From positions 1,148,501 through 1,212,500 of the forward strand of contig NZ_CP021434.1 in the NCBI RefSeq assembly GCF_002162355.1: 64,000 nt of DNA. Direction: 5' to 3'. Both the position numbers and the translations under genes were made by a program. The notes beneath the pieces were generated by a model. The model was given only the letters and a program-made list of their open reading frames with translations, searched no databases and was not told where the DNA came from. Origin of the DNA: Tumebacillus avium (GTDB lineage Bacteria > Bacillota > Bacilli > Tumebacillales > Tumebacillaceae). Position 1 is the stretch's first letter; every line of letters begins with the position of its first letter. Below, piece by piece: positions 19,943 to 27,618 of the stretch.

Positions 19943-21063
19943 AACAGCGACATCGGTTCCTGCTCTCCCTCCTTGCCGCCGCTGTGCTGGTCACCGGGTG
20001 CGCCCAGCAAAATGTGCTGGAGGACCTCGGCCTGATCCTCGTCGTCGGCTATGACGTCGACAAAAAAGGCATGCTCAAGCTGACCGTCGCCATGCCGGAG
20101 GTCTCCGAGGAAGCGAAAGAAAAAGTGCAGATCATCACATCGAAAGGTGATCTGTCCAAAGAAGCGCGCAGCAACATCTCGATGGCGACCGACCGCCAAG
20201 TGGTCTCCGGGCAGCTGCGGACGGCCGTGTTTTCAGAAACGCTGGCCCGGCAAGGCCTCTGGCGGGTGCTCGACACGTTGCAGCGCGATGTGAACATCAC
20301 CGCGTCGCTGATCCTGTGCATCTCCGACGGCAAGGCGCAGGAAATTCTCACGGCCAGCTACAATGACCGCCCGCGGATTGGCAAATTTATCTTTGAACTG
20401 CTGCGCAAAGAAGCGAAAAACTTCACCGTTCCGCGCACCACCCTGCATGAATACATCCGCCAATATCACAGCGACGGCTCCGACCCGGTCATCCCGTACG
20501 TGAAGATGCATGGGGGCAATCTGGCGGTTGCTGGCACCGCGCTGTTTCGCAATGACGTATTTGTCGGCTCTCTGTCACCGGAAGAGACCAAGATGCTCCT
20601 GCTTTTGCGCGGCTCAGGCGAAGGCGGCGACATCAAGCAGGCGCTTCCCAACGGGAATCGAAAAGGCGAAGGTGACGACGCCGCTGAGCAGATCATGCTG
20701 ACCTTCGTCCGTGCCAAACATAAATATAAAGTCGCGATGAAAGACGGTGTGCCCCATGTGACATTTGACGTAGACGTCGCCGGACAGGTCATCGAATACA
20801 CCGGCTCGAAGCCTCTTTCCGATACGAAACAGTTGCAAAAAGTCGAGCATGAGCTGGAAAAAGGGCTGACCGTGCGCATGGAAGATCTGCTGAATCAATT
20901 GCAGAACAAATACAAATGCGATCCGATTGGCATCGGGGACCACATCCGCGCCAACGGGCTGTATCCGGCGTGGAGCGAAAAGGTCTGGCGCGATGCCTAC
21001 GCCGACGCGAAGATCAAAGTCAATTTCAAACTGAACATCATCCGCACCGGGATCATCAAATAA
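19939..21063 (+). CDS. Spore germinant receptor lipoprotein subunit C (GerAC/GerKC family)
   Basis: A 374-residue lipoprotein. The N-terminus has a signal with lipobox LVTGC (Cys at 20), followed by the Ger(x)C domain, including DLGLILVVGYDVDKKG, GEARSNIS-like SKEARSNISMATDRQVVSGQ and, near the end, the DPIGIGDHIR segment. It anchors in the spore inner membrane with the A and B subunits. The start at 19939 overlaps the B subunit stop (ATGA) with GGAGGAGG upstream; the longer open frame to 19711 is antisense-phase extension within gerB. Confidence 0.92.
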   Translation: MKQRHRFLLSLLAAAVLVTGCAQQNVLEDLGLILVVGYDVDKKGMLKLTVAMPEVSEEAKEKVQIITSKGDLSKEARSNISMATDRQVVSGQLRTAVFSETLARQGLWRVLDTLQRDVNITASLILCISDGKAQEILTASYNDRPRIGKFIFELLRKEAKNFTVPRTTLHEYIRQYHSDGSDPVIPYVKMHGGNLAVAGTALFRNDVFVGSLSPEETKMLLLLRGSGEGGDIKQALPNGNRKGEGDDAAEQIMLTFVRAKHKYKVAMKDGVPHVTFDVDVAGQVIEYTGSKPLSDTKQLQKVEHELEKGLTVRMEDLLNQLQNKYKCDPIGIGDHIRANGLYPAWSEKVWRDAYADAKIKVNFKLNIIRTGIIK

Positions 21064-21100
21064 AAGCGGAGCCGGCAGTTGGCCGGACTCCGCTCTTGCT
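21061..21100. terminator. Bidirectional terminator between the ger operon and the spore lipoprotein gene
   Basis: AGCGGAG (21065-21071) pairs with CTCCGCT (21088-21094), with an inner CCGGC/GCCGG stem. The minus-strand side ends in TTTTATTTG, so it mainly serves the lipoprotein gene. Confidence 0.78.
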
Positions 21101-21111
21101 GAGACTCACCG

Positions 21112-21771
21112 TTATCGGTTGGTTGCCGGCATCATGTTTGGACCGACCGCCGGAATGTTTTTCGTCAGCTCCATGAAATCATCGTTGTACAGCGACAAGG
21201 AGTGCCCTTTGCGCATCTCGTCAGCAAGCCGCTGAATCTGGCGGGTCTGGGCGCGGTCGGTGGTGATGTGCACGCGCTCAAACACCGGCGCCTGCACCAG
21301 AATGCGCTGGCGAACAAAGTTCACGAGGTCAGCCTTTTGATTCGGGCGCACGGTGCGCTCCAGGTTCAGCCCAAGCACCACAGTGCGGCCGACGACAACG
21401 GCACGCGAGTTGGCCACCCCGTCAACCGAAGACGCCAGGTCCTGAATGCGGTCTGCTGTCGACGTCGGGTAGATTCCCTGCGAGGCGTTCGTGCTGCCCG
21501 GATAGGTAAACGAGCGCAGGTCGACCGACGGGTTGTTCACATCGTTGGCGCCGGAGAGATGCTCTTTGTCACCGTCGCCGTCCACGTCGATGTTCTTGTT
21601 GTCGAAGCGCGGCATGTCGACCTTTTCCTGCCCCGGCGCGACATTGTTCGTGTTGACGCCGTAGCGCTGCTGGTTGCGCGCCAGGTCATTGGTCGGCGAA
21701 CACCCTGCTGCGAAAGACAGGGTCAAGATCGCTGCTGTGAGGCCTGTGATCCATTTGAAACCTTTCTGCAT
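21112..21771 (-). CDS. YhcN/YlaJ-family sporulation lipoprotein
   Basis: A 219-residue lipoprotein: signal peptide with lipobox LSFAAGC, then a disordered Asn/Asp-rich linker, then the YhcN/YlaJ domain (about 105-205) with DRIQDLASSVDGVANSRAVVVGRTVVLGL and a C-terminal helix. Family members sit in the spore inner membrane or forespore and affect spore outgrowth. The start at 21771 has GAGGAGGTGA; a frame reaching 21846 is not supported. It is convergent with the ger operon, so there may be a germination-gene cluster here. Confidence 0.85.
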   Translation of the reverse strand: MQKGFKWITGLTAAILTLSFAAGCSPTNDLARNQQRYGVNTNNVAPGQEKVDMPRFDNKNIDVDGDGDKEHLSGANDVNNPSVDLRSFTYPGSTNASQGIYPTSTADRIQDLASSVDGVANSRAVVVGRTVVLGLNLERTVRPNQKADLVNFVRQRILVQAPVFERVHITTDRAQTRQIQRLADEMRKGHSLSLYNDDFMELTKNIPAVGPNMMPATNR

Positions 21772-21842
21772 CAAGGTCACCTCCTCCTCGGTGTTGTGCT
21801 TATCTTGCCCGCGAAGCGGCGCCCTGACACTGGAAACGAAAA

Positions 21843-21876
21843 GCAAGCGGCCCTTCCCGATGGAAGAGCCGCTTGT
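21843..21876 (-). terminator. Terminator downstream of tdk
   Basis: AAGCGGC (21845-21851) pairs with GCCGCTT (21868-21874), with inner TTCC/GGAA; the minus strand continues GCTTTTCGTTTC. Confidence 0.75.
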
Positions 21877-21894
21877 TGGTACGTATTTGAATGA

Positions 21895-22506
21895 TTACGT
21901 AGTAGAAATAGCCGGAAGCGATACGGATGTGCCGGTTGGAACTTCGTGACAGTGTCGGCAGCGCGCTTCGTAGGACTCAGACGCGCCGACCAGGATCACC
22001 GGATCGTCGAAGCCTGCAGGCTTGCCGTCGATCAGGCGCTGGTTGCGGGTCGCAGGGTCTGCACAGACCGTGCAGATCGCCTGCAGCTTGGTCACATACT
22101 CTGCGGTCGCGAGCAGCATCGGCGTCGGGCCAAACGGCTCCCCGCGAAAGTCGGTGTCCAGCCCCGCTGCGATCACGCGAATACCGCGCTCGGCCAGCTC
22201 TTGGCAGAACGGCACCACATCGGGGGAGAAAAACTGCACTTCGTCGATCGCGACCACCGTGGTCGCTGCATCGAGATGGGCGCGAATATCGGCCACATCA
22301 ACGATCGCGACGGCATCCACCTTGTCGCCGCCGTGCGAAGCGACCGCCGTCGCATGATAGCGGTCGTCGATCGCCGGTTTGAACACTTGCACCTGCTGGC
22401 GGGCGATCTTCGCCCGTTTGACACGTCTGATCAACTCTTCGCTTTTGCCGGAGAACATGCTGCCGCAAATCACTTCGATCCAGCCCGGCTGTTTCGTAAA
22501 GTACAA
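21895..22506 (-). CDS. tdk: Thymidine kinase
   Basis: Phosphorylates thymidine to TMP for salvage. The 203-residue type II enzyme has the Walker A loop [16 protein letters not shown], the Walker B-like AIDEVQFF (catalytic Glu in DEVQ) and two CxxC zinc pairs (CTVC and CRHC), all intact. The start is a TTG at 22506 with GGGAGAG upstream; it aligns with the usual start LYFTKQPGW. The upstream ATG at 22539 lies within the rpmE terminator and is rejected. The gene lies after rpmE as in Bacillus. Confidence 0.95.
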   Translation of the reverse strand: MYFTKQPGWIEVICGSMFSGKSEELIRRVKRAKIARQQVQVFKPAIDDRYHATAVASHGGDKVDAVAIVDVADIRAHLDAATTVVAIDEVQFFSPDVVPFCQELAERGIRVIAAGLDTDFRGEPFGPTPMLLATAEYVTKLQAICTVCADPATRNQRLIDGKPAGFDDPVILVGASESYEARCRHCHEVPTGTSVSLPAISTT

Positions 22507-22524
22507 GCCTGATCTCTCCCTAAT

Positions 22525-22553
22525 AAAAAAACAGGGCATGCGCCCTGTTTTTT
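22525..22553. terminator. Terminator between rpmE and tdk
   Basis: A perfect A5-ACAGGGC/GCCCTGT-T5 stem (22531-22537 with 22542-22548, extended by A/T pairs) with a 4-base loop. A run of T follows on both strands. It separates rpmE from tdk. Confidence 0.9.
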
Positions 22554-22574
22554 CTATACTGTATAGATCGCGGA

Positions 22575-22772
22575 CTACAGGTTGTATTTCTTCTTGAACT
22601 TGTCGACGCGACCGCCTACGTCTGCAAACTTTTGCTTACCAGTATAGAACGGGTGGCACTGCGAGCACACGTCGACTTTGAGGCTTTCTCTAGTCGAGCC
22701 CATTTCGAACTTGTTGCCGCAAGCGCAGGAAGCAGTAGTAACGAAGTACTTCGGATGGATATTAGCTTTCAT
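22575..22772 (-). CDS. rpmE: 50S ribosomal protein L31 (zinc-binding type)
   Basis: A 65-residue ribosomal protein beginning [16 protein letters not shown]. It has the four-cysteine zinc motif CAC...CSQC, so it is the C+ zinc-containing form, not the zinc-free YtiA paralogue. GAGGTGA precedes the ATG. It keeps its place upstream of rho, but here a regulator-peptide island is inserted between the two. Confidence 0.97.
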   Translation of the reverse strand: MKANIHPKYFVTTASCACGNKFEMGSTRESLKVDVCSQCHPFYTGKQKFADVGGRVDKFKKKYNL

Positions 22773-22836
22773 TCTTGTCACCTCTTTCCTGGTCATAGAT
22801 TTTGCCATGACCCTTTGTTCATACACACTGCAAGCT

Positions 22837-22842
22837 AGTATA
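22837..22842 (-). promoter_or_regulatory. Extended -10 element for rpmE
   Basis: The minus strand reads GTGGTATACTAG: TATACT with TGG before it, about 65 bases upstream of rpmE. TTGCGG, 18 bases further up, is a weak -35. Confidence 0.5.
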
Positions 22843-22964
22843 CCACAATCTCTTTTTTCGCCGCAAGATTTTCTGGTCCTAGGGAAAAATTCCCTGATTT
22901 TGTGTGTAATAAATGTTAGAACGCTTTACAAACTTCAAACGAAGGTGTACCTTAAATATAAGGA

Positions 22965-22974
22965 ATTACGTAAT
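22965..22974. promoter_or_regulatory. 10-bp palindrome upstream of the TPR regulator gene
   Basis: ATTACGTAAT is a perfect palindrome, 66 bases before the regulator start, just upstream of a TATAGT hexamer (22990-22995). It may be an operator for autoregulation; no match with the repeat upstream of the peptide gene. The remainder of 22843-23040 is AT-rich with no gene. Confidence 0.35.
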
Positions 22975-23040
22975 AATCGAACGCTTAACTATAGTGCGTG
23001 ATCAATCATAACTCAAATTAACGGTTCAGGAGGGTTTAAT

Positions 23041-24330
23041 TTGATATCTTTAGGACAAAAAATCCGGGAACTGCGTGTGCAAAAAGGCCTGACTCAGCAG
23101 GAACTTGGCGCCGGGATCGTCACGATCTCGATGATCTCACAGATCGAGTCGGACAAAGCATATCCTTCCCACAAAGTGCTGGAGCAAATCGCAGAGCGTC
23201 TGGAGACGCCGATCGAATATTTTATTGCCGATATGCAGACACAAATGGAGCAGACCAGCACCTATAAGCTGGCAAAGGCCTATCTGGCCGCCAGCAATTT
23301 TGAACAGGCGATCCCTTTATTTCGCGAACTGATCGGCAATCCGGCGCCGCATCTGCCGGTGCACGAAGTCCAGTTCGATCTCGCCGAAGCCTTCCTGATC
23401 TGCGGAGAGATCGAAAAAGCGGTCGAACTGTTTGAACAGGTCTATGATACGGTCATCCGCAAAAATGACGACCATACCGCCCTGCTCTGCCTGAACAAGC
23501 TCGGTGAAGCACGCTATAGCCAGGAGAATTTCCCATTGGCGCTCTACCATTGGCGCAAAGCATATGAGACATTTTCCCGTTTGAAAGAGATCGATCCTTA
23601 TACGCGCGCCCGCATCGTCACCAATTTAGCGCATGCGCATTATCAGCTCGGCGAATTTGAAGACGGCATCCGCTTCTATCGGGAAGCGTACAACCTGCTG
23701 CGCGGCACAACCAACTTGCGCCAACTGGCCGATGTGTACCTTGGGCTTGGGGTCTCTTATAAAAAGCTGCGCGACTTTACCCGCGCCATCGATTATTGCC
23801 ATGACGCCTTGACGATCTACGAGAGCTTGCAGAACAGCAAGCAGGCGATCGATGTCAAAGCCAATTTTGCCTTGGTCGAAGCGGAACAGGGCCGGCTCGA
23901 AAAAGCGATCGATCTGCTGCATGAATGTCTCGCCGAATACCGCAAGCTGGAGATTCCGAGCGATGATGCGAAAATTCACGGCGAGATCGCCAAGCTCTAT
24001 GTCCAAGCCGGCAAGTTGCAGCAAGCGGAAGCGTTCTGCCAGGAATCGTTGTTCCTGCTCCCCGACAATGCGCACAATCTCGCCGCCGTCTACCACGCGC
24101 TGGCGATCGTCAAACGCGAGCAAGGCGACTTTGCGGCTGCTGTCGACTGGTACGAGCGCACGATCACCACGCTGAGCGAACAGGAGCACCTGCGCGAACT
24201 GCGCTTCGTCTATCAGGAGCTGGCCGATCTGTATGAAACGCAAAGCGATTATATCAAAGCGACCGATACGCTGCGCCGGATGCATATCATCCTCGACGAG
24301 ACCCTGCGCAAAATCGGGATTATGGTCTGA
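23041..24330 (+). CDS. XRE-TPR regulator, candidate peptide-pheromone receptor (RRNPP type)
   Basis: A 429-residue protein. Residues 3-60 are a clear XRE helix-turn-helix (QKIRELRVQKGLTQQELGAG). Residues about 75-420 form eight or nine TPR units, for example AIPLFRELI, AVELFEQVY, ALYHWRKAY, GIRFYREAY, AIDYCHDAL and AVDWYERTI. This matches PlcR/NprR/Rgg-like receptors, which bind imported secreted peptides. The start is TTG with CAGGAGGG just upstream. A strong terminator (24351-24379) follows, then a gene for a small secreted repeat peptide on the same strand: the classical receptor-then-pheromone order. Regulation targets other than that gene are unknown. Confidence 0.88.
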   Translation: MISLGQKIRELRVQKGLTQQELGAGIVTISMISQIESDKAYPSHKVLEQIAERLETPIEYFIADMQTQMEQTSTYKLAKAYLAASNFEQAIPLFRELIGNPAPHLPVHEVQFDLAEAFLICGEIEKAVELFEQVYDTVIRKNDDHTALLCLNKLGEARYSQENFPLALYHWRKAYETFSRLKEIDPYTRARIVTNLAHAHYQLGEFEDGIRFYREAYNLLRGTTNLRQLADVYLGLGVSYKKLRDFTRAIDYCHDALTIYESLQNSKQAIDVKANFALVEAEQGRLEKAIDLLHECLAEYRKLEIPSDDAKIHGEIAKLYVQAGKLQQAEAFCQESLFLLPDNAHNLAAVYHALAIVKREQGDFAAAVDWYERTITTLSEQEHLRELRFVYQELADLYETQSDYIKATDTLRRMHIILDETLRKIGIMV

Positions 24331-24350
24331 GAAATTCGACGAAATATGAC

Positions 24351-24379
24351 GGTCTGTCCGCATTGGACAGGCCTTTTTT
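24351..24379 (+). terminator. Terminator after the TPR regulator
   Basis: GGTCTGTCC (24351-24359) pairs with GGACAGGCC (24365-24373, one G-T pair), followed by six T. It separates the regulator transcript from the peptide gene. Confidence 0.88.
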
Positions 24380-24407
24380 GTCGATTCTTTGCACATCGTG
24401 TAGCATC

Positions 24408-24436
24408 TTGTTACAAATTGTAGATAATTTTATAAT
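24408..24436 (+). promoter_or_regulatory. Promoter P1 of the secreted peptide gene
   Basis: TTGTTA (24408-24413), 17 bases, then a perfect TATAAT (24431-24436), in a sharply AT-rich 110-base stretch unlike the rest of the window. The first half of a 9-bp inverted repeat overlaps the -35. Confidence 0.6.
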
Positions 24437-24469
24437 CACTTTTTGCCGAAATACGGTTGTATTTGTAAC
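24410..24469. promoter_or_regulatory. Inverted repeat, candidate operator upstream of the peptide gene
   Basis: GTTACAAAT (24410-24418) and its exact inverse ATTTGTAAC (24461-24469) are 42 bases apart. The left copy is itself part of a palindrome, TACAA-A-TTGTA (24412-24422). The left copy overlaps the -35 of P1 and the right copy lies between the -35 and -10 of P2. The natural candidate binder is the adjacent XRE-TPR regulator. Confidence 0.5.
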
Positions 24470-24484
24470 TTTGATCTGTATAAT
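24457..24484 (+). promoter_or_regulatory. Promoter P2 of the secreted peptide gene
   Basis: A second perfect TATAAT (24479-24484) with TTGTAT 16 bases upstream (24457-24462). Transcripts from it would have a leader of about 110 bases before the peptide ATG; no terminator or uORF stands out in 24485-24603. Confidence 0.45.
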
Positions 24485-24603
24485 AATTTATAGCGCAGAT
24501 AGCAAGACCATTATCAGAACTTAATCCTTCAAAAAGTCCTACCAGTTCATCACAGCAAGATTCGCGGCACGATGATTCTACTTTCTCGGGAGGCACAACA
24601 CTC

Positions 24604-24831
24604 ATGAAAAAACTTATCGGCATCATGTTTCTTTCTACTGTAGCGATGGTTACGGTACTGGCAGCTCCGCAAGGCAACGCAGGAGCTTGGTGGACCGACT
24701 TTGGTCCGAACATCGTGGCAGAAGGTGACGAAGGCACTTCCACCACGACCGAAGATGACGGCGCAGTTGTCGTCGAAATCGAAGAGCCGGTCACCAACCT
24801 CTGGTGGACCGACCACGGCCCGAACCACTAA
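24604..24831 (+). CDS. Small secreted peptide precursor with two WWTD(F/H)GPN repeats, candidate pheromone
   Basis: A 75-residue protein. Residues 1-26 form a Sec signal peptide (MKKLIGIMFLSTVAMVTVL, then APQGNA with a likely cleavage site near 26-28). The exported part holds WWTDFGPN (29-36), an acidic Thr/Glu/Asp linker (38-64), and WWTDHGPN at the very C-terminus (67-74, then His75). The two repeats are also similar at DNA level. A short secreted protein with repeated oligopeptide ends, directly downstream of an XRE-TPR regulator, is what RRNPP pheromone precursors look like. GGGAGG precedes the ATG. It has its own AT-rich promoter region and terminator. Alternatives: a RiPP precursor for the convergent radical SAM enzyme, or a small secreted toxin. 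Confidence 0.8.
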   Translation: MKKLIGIMFLSTVAMVTVLAAPQGNAGAWWTDFGPNIVAEGDEGTSTTTEDDGAVVVEIEEPVTNLWWTDHGPNH

Positions 24832-24849
24832 GTTTTTCGTTTCACGTAT

Positions 24850-24879
24850 AAAGCCCTGACCAATAGGTCAGGGCTTTTT
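24850..24879. terminator. Bidirectional terminator between the peptide gene and the radical SAM gene
   Basis: A 12-bp perfect stem (24850-24861 with 24866-24877), AATA loop, five T on the plus strand. The radical SAM stop codon (24868-24870) lies inside the stem. Confidence 0.92.
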
Positions 24880-26142
24880 CATGTGCTTGCGGAACTCGGA
24901 CGGCGGAATGTGCGTGTAGGAGCCGATCACCGTGTTGGGGCATTCGCTCTTGAAGATGTCGAGCATCGTCTTCATGCCGAGCAGGTCGCCTTTCGCTTGC
25001 GGGATCGTGCCGAGGTACAGCTCCGGGTCGATGTTCAGGTTGCGCATTTGGATCAGTTTGACGTCATTTTGGTTGATGAAGTCGACCATCGCTTCGATCT
25101 CCTCTTCGCGGTCGGTGACGCCCGGGAAGATCAGGTAGTTGATCGACGTGTACACGCCTTTGTCGGCCGCGTATTTCAAGGAGCGACCCACGTGCTCCAC
25201 CCCGTACAGGCGCGGGCGGTAATAAGCGTTGTAGTGGTCGTCGAGCGCGGAGATCGTCGAGACGCGCATCAGGTCGAGGCCGGCGTCGGTGATCAGTTTG
25301 ATCATGTCGACCAGTCCGGCGTTGGTGTTGATGTTGATAAATCCGCGGTCGGTCTCGGCGCGCACGCGGCGGATCGCTTCGGCGATGTCGACGCCGCGCG
25401 TGGACGGCTCGCCTTCACAGCCTTGTCCAAACGAGATGATCGCGTCGTCCGATGCTTTCAAGTGGTGCAGCATCAGCTCCACCATCTCTTCGACGGTCGG
25501 CTTGAAGTCCATCCGCACTTGCGGCGACGGGAACGGCGAATCGTCCGGCTGTTCGGAGATGCAGCCGACACAGCCCGCGTTGCAGGTCGAAGAGACCGGC
25601 AGCGCGCCTTCCCAGCGTTCGAGGAACGTGTTGCGCGAGGTCAGGCAGCCGTAGCCGAGCGCGCAGTTGCTGAGATGCTTCCAGATCCGATTGTCCGGGT
25701 AGAGATCGGTGATCTGCTTGACTTGCTGTTCCACTTTGTCATCCGGGAAGATCGTCGGATTCCAGCGGTACGGGTCGTCGGTCGCATCGGCGGCGACGTA
25801 GAACGCGTCGTCTTTCCAAACGACTGCGGTATAGCCAAACAGCGGGAACGGTTCGGCGTCGTCTCCCTTGGCATAGCCCGGCAGCAGCAGGCGGGTGAAG
25901 CCTTGCGGGAGCAGTGCGCCGACGGCGGTGTAGGCATCGCCGGGCAGCGCGATCGTCTTGCCTGTCTCCGGGTCAAAGCCCAGCGCTTTCGTGCCCGGCA
26001 GCGAGACGAGGGTAGCCCCGTCCGGCAGCGGGATCAGTTCTTCTTCATAGATGTCGGTCAGAAATTCCCCGTTGCGCCCGAGGGCGAGCAGGTCGGGGTG
26101 GTCGTAGATCTGGCCTTTTTTATCTGCATAAACGAGATGCAT
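24868..26142 (-). CDS. Radical SAM protein of unknown function
   Basis: A 424-residue protein. The radical SAM cluster motif CNAGCVGC (Cys187, 191, 194; CX3CX2C) begins a TIM-barrel-like region to about 400 that includes ISFGQGCEGEPS (SAM-binding GGE-like) and INTNAGL. The first 185 residues are a separate domain with no recognised motif and two further cysteines (160, 166). It lacks the seven-cysteine SPASM tail of most peptide-modifying enzymes. The substrate is unknown. It is convergent with the repeat-peptide gene and lies upstream of the rho terminator; whether it belongs with either is open. The ATG has AGGACG upstream. Confidence 0.85.
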   Translation of the reverse strand: MHLVYADKKGQIYDHPDLLALGRNGEFLTDIYEEELIPLPDGATLVSLPGTKALGFDPETGKTIALPGDAYTAVGALLPQGFTRLLLPGYAKGDDAEPFPLFGYTAVVWKDDAFYVAADATDDPYRWNPTIFPDDKVEQQVKQITDLYPDNRIWKHLSNCALGYGCLTSRNTFLERWEGALPVSSTCNAGCVGCISEQPDDSPFPSPQVRMDFKPTVEEMVELMLHHLKASDDAIISFGQGCEGEPSTRGVDIAEAIRRVRAETDRGFININTNAGLVDMIKLITDAGLDLMRVSTISALDDHYNAYYRPRLYGVEHVGRSLKYAADKGVYTSINYLIFPGVTDREEEIEAMVDFINQNDVKLIQMRNLNIDPELYLGTIPQAKGDLLGMKTMLDIFKSECPNTVIGSYTHIPPSEFRKHMKKP

Positions 26143-26184
26143 CGCTCATTCGTCCTCTCTGGTGGTGATCTGTCTTATGATAAC

Positions 26185-26223
26185 ACAAAAAGGGACGGAT
26201 TAACGTGCGTCCGTCCCTTTTGC
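26185..26223 (-). terminator. Terminator at the end of rho
   Basis: A 12-bp perfect stem AAAAGGGACGGA (26188-26199) with TCCGTCCCTTTT (26210-26221); T5 on the minus strand. The rho stop codon (26200-26202) is in the loop. Confidence 0.9.
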
Positions 26224-27492
26224 TTCCTCTTTGTTCAACTGCTTCGCTTCCTTGGATCCTTCGATCGTGGCGAGGAAATCCTCGTTCGTTTTCGTTTTCT
26301 TGAGCGTCTTGAGGAAGATGTCGGTGAAGTCCGGGTTGTCGCTCATCGACTTGCGCATCGCCCAGATCTTGTCGAGGTGATCCTGGGAGAGGAGCAGCTC
26401 TTCGCGGCGCGTGCCCGATTTGCGGATGTCGATCGCCGGGAAGATGCGCTTCTCGGCCAGGCGGCGGTCGAGTTGCAGCTCCATGTTGCCCGTGCCTTTG
26501 AACTCCTCATAGATCACATCGTCCATCCGCGAGCCGGTGTCGACCAGCGCGGTGGCGAGGATGGTCAGCGACCCGCCTTCTTCGATGTTGCGCGCCGCGC
26601 CGAAAAAGCGCTTCGGGCGGTGCAGCGCAGCCGGGTCGATACCGCCGGACAAGGTGCGGCCGGACGGCGGGATGACGAGGTTGTAAGCGCGGGCGAGGCG
26701 GGTGATCGAGTCCATCAGGATCACGACGTCTTTGCCGTGCTCGACGAGACGCATCGCGCGTTCCAGCACCAGTTCGGAGACTTTGATATGATTCTCCGGC
26801 AGCTCGTCAAACGTCGAAGCAACCACTTCGGCGTTGACCGAGCGCTGCATGTCGGTGACTTCTTCCGGGCGCTCGTCGATAAGCAGCACGAACAGCTCCA
26901 CTTCCGGGTGGTTGGTGGTGATGCTGTTGGCGATTTCCTTGAGCAGCATCGTTTTGCCCGCTTTCGGCGGCGCGACGATCAGACCGCGCTGGCCGAAGCC
27001 GACCGGGGTCAGCAGGTCGATGATGCGGGTCGAATATTTCTCCGCTGCCGTCTCCATCGTGAACTTGCGGGTCGGGAACAGCGGGGTCAGCGCCGGGAAA
27101 TGAATGCGCTCCGCCGCCACTTCCGGGGACACGCTGTTCACCGCTTCGACCTGCAGCAGGCCAAAGTAGCGCTCGTTTTCTTTCGGTTTGCGCACTTTGC
27201 CGGAGACGCGGTCGCCGGTGCGCAAGTCAAAGCGGCGGATCTGCGAAGCGGCGACGTAGATGTCTTCGCCGGACGGTGTATAGCCGACAGGACGCAGGAA
27301 CCCGTAACCGTCCTGCATGATGTCGAGCACGCCTTCCGCAAACATAAACCCTTCGACTTCCGCCTGGGCGCGGAGGATGGCGAAGATCAGCTCGCGTTTT
27401 TTCAGCGTGCCGTAATAAGGAATCTCGAACTGTTTGGCCAGTTTATACAGTTCGGTCAGCTTCATCAGTTCCAACTCTGCGATATTGTGCAA
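26200..27492 (-). CDS. rho: Transcription termination factor Rho
   Basis: A hexameric RNA helicase that ends transcription of untranslated RNA. About 430 residues: the N-terminal helix bundle ([12 protein letters not shown]), the RNA-binding cold-shock domain (DGYGFLRP to GLLQVEAVN), and the ATPase with Walker [13 protein letters not shown], Walker [17 protein letters not shown] and the Q-loop [10 protein letters not shown]. The start is uncertain: a TTG at 27492 has AGGTGA six bases upstream and fits the usual N-terminus; ATGs at 27513-27516 have no ribosome site. Some residues at the C-terminus are acidic and variable. Confidence 0.96.
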   Translation of the reverse strand: MHNIAELELMKLTELYKLAKQFEIPYYGTLKKRELIFAILRAQAEVEGFMFAEGVLDIMQDGYGFLRPVGYTPSGEDIYVAASQIRRFDLRTGDRVSGKVRKPKENERYFGLLQVEAVNSVSPEVAAERIHFPALTPLFPTRKFTMETAAEKYSTRIIDLLTPVGFGQRGLIVAPPKAGKTMLLKEIANSITTNHPEVELFVLLIDERPEEVTDMQRSVNAEVVASTFDELPENHIKVSELVLERAMRLVEHGKDVVILMDSITRLARAYNLVIPPSGRTLSGGIDPAALHRPKRFFGAARNIEEGGSLTILATALVDTGSRMDDVIYEEFKGTGNMELQLDRRLAEKRIFPAIDIRKSGTRREELLLSQDHLDKIWAMRKSMSDNPDFTDIFLKTLKKTKTNEDFLATIEGSKEAKQLNKEEAKGTDAR

Positions 27493-27538
27493 AGCACGTT
27501 CACCTACAATCATCATGATGAATTCAACACATTAAAGC

Positions 27539-27544
27539 ATTATA
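27539..27544 (-). promoter_or_regulatory. Extended -10 element for rho
   Basis: The minus strand reads TATGGTATAATGC: perfect TATAAT with a TGG extension, 47 bases upstream of the TTG start. No -35 match is visible. Confidence 0.5.
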
Positions 27545-27553
27545 CCATAGTAG

Positions 27554-27588
27554 CCGCATTCTTCCTACTTTATGCAGGACGAATGCGG
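27554..27588. other. Stem-loop between glpX and rho
   Basis: CCGCATTC-TCCT pairs with AGGA-GAATGCGG (27554-27566 with 27576-27588, one mismatch). No T-run follows on the minus strand, so it is not a canonical terminator. It lies between the glpX stop and the rho -10 and may protect the glpX 3' end or act in Rho-dependent control of rho. Confidence 0.5.
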
Positions 27589-27618
27589 ATACACGAGGTA
27601 TGCAACTGTGTAAATCGG

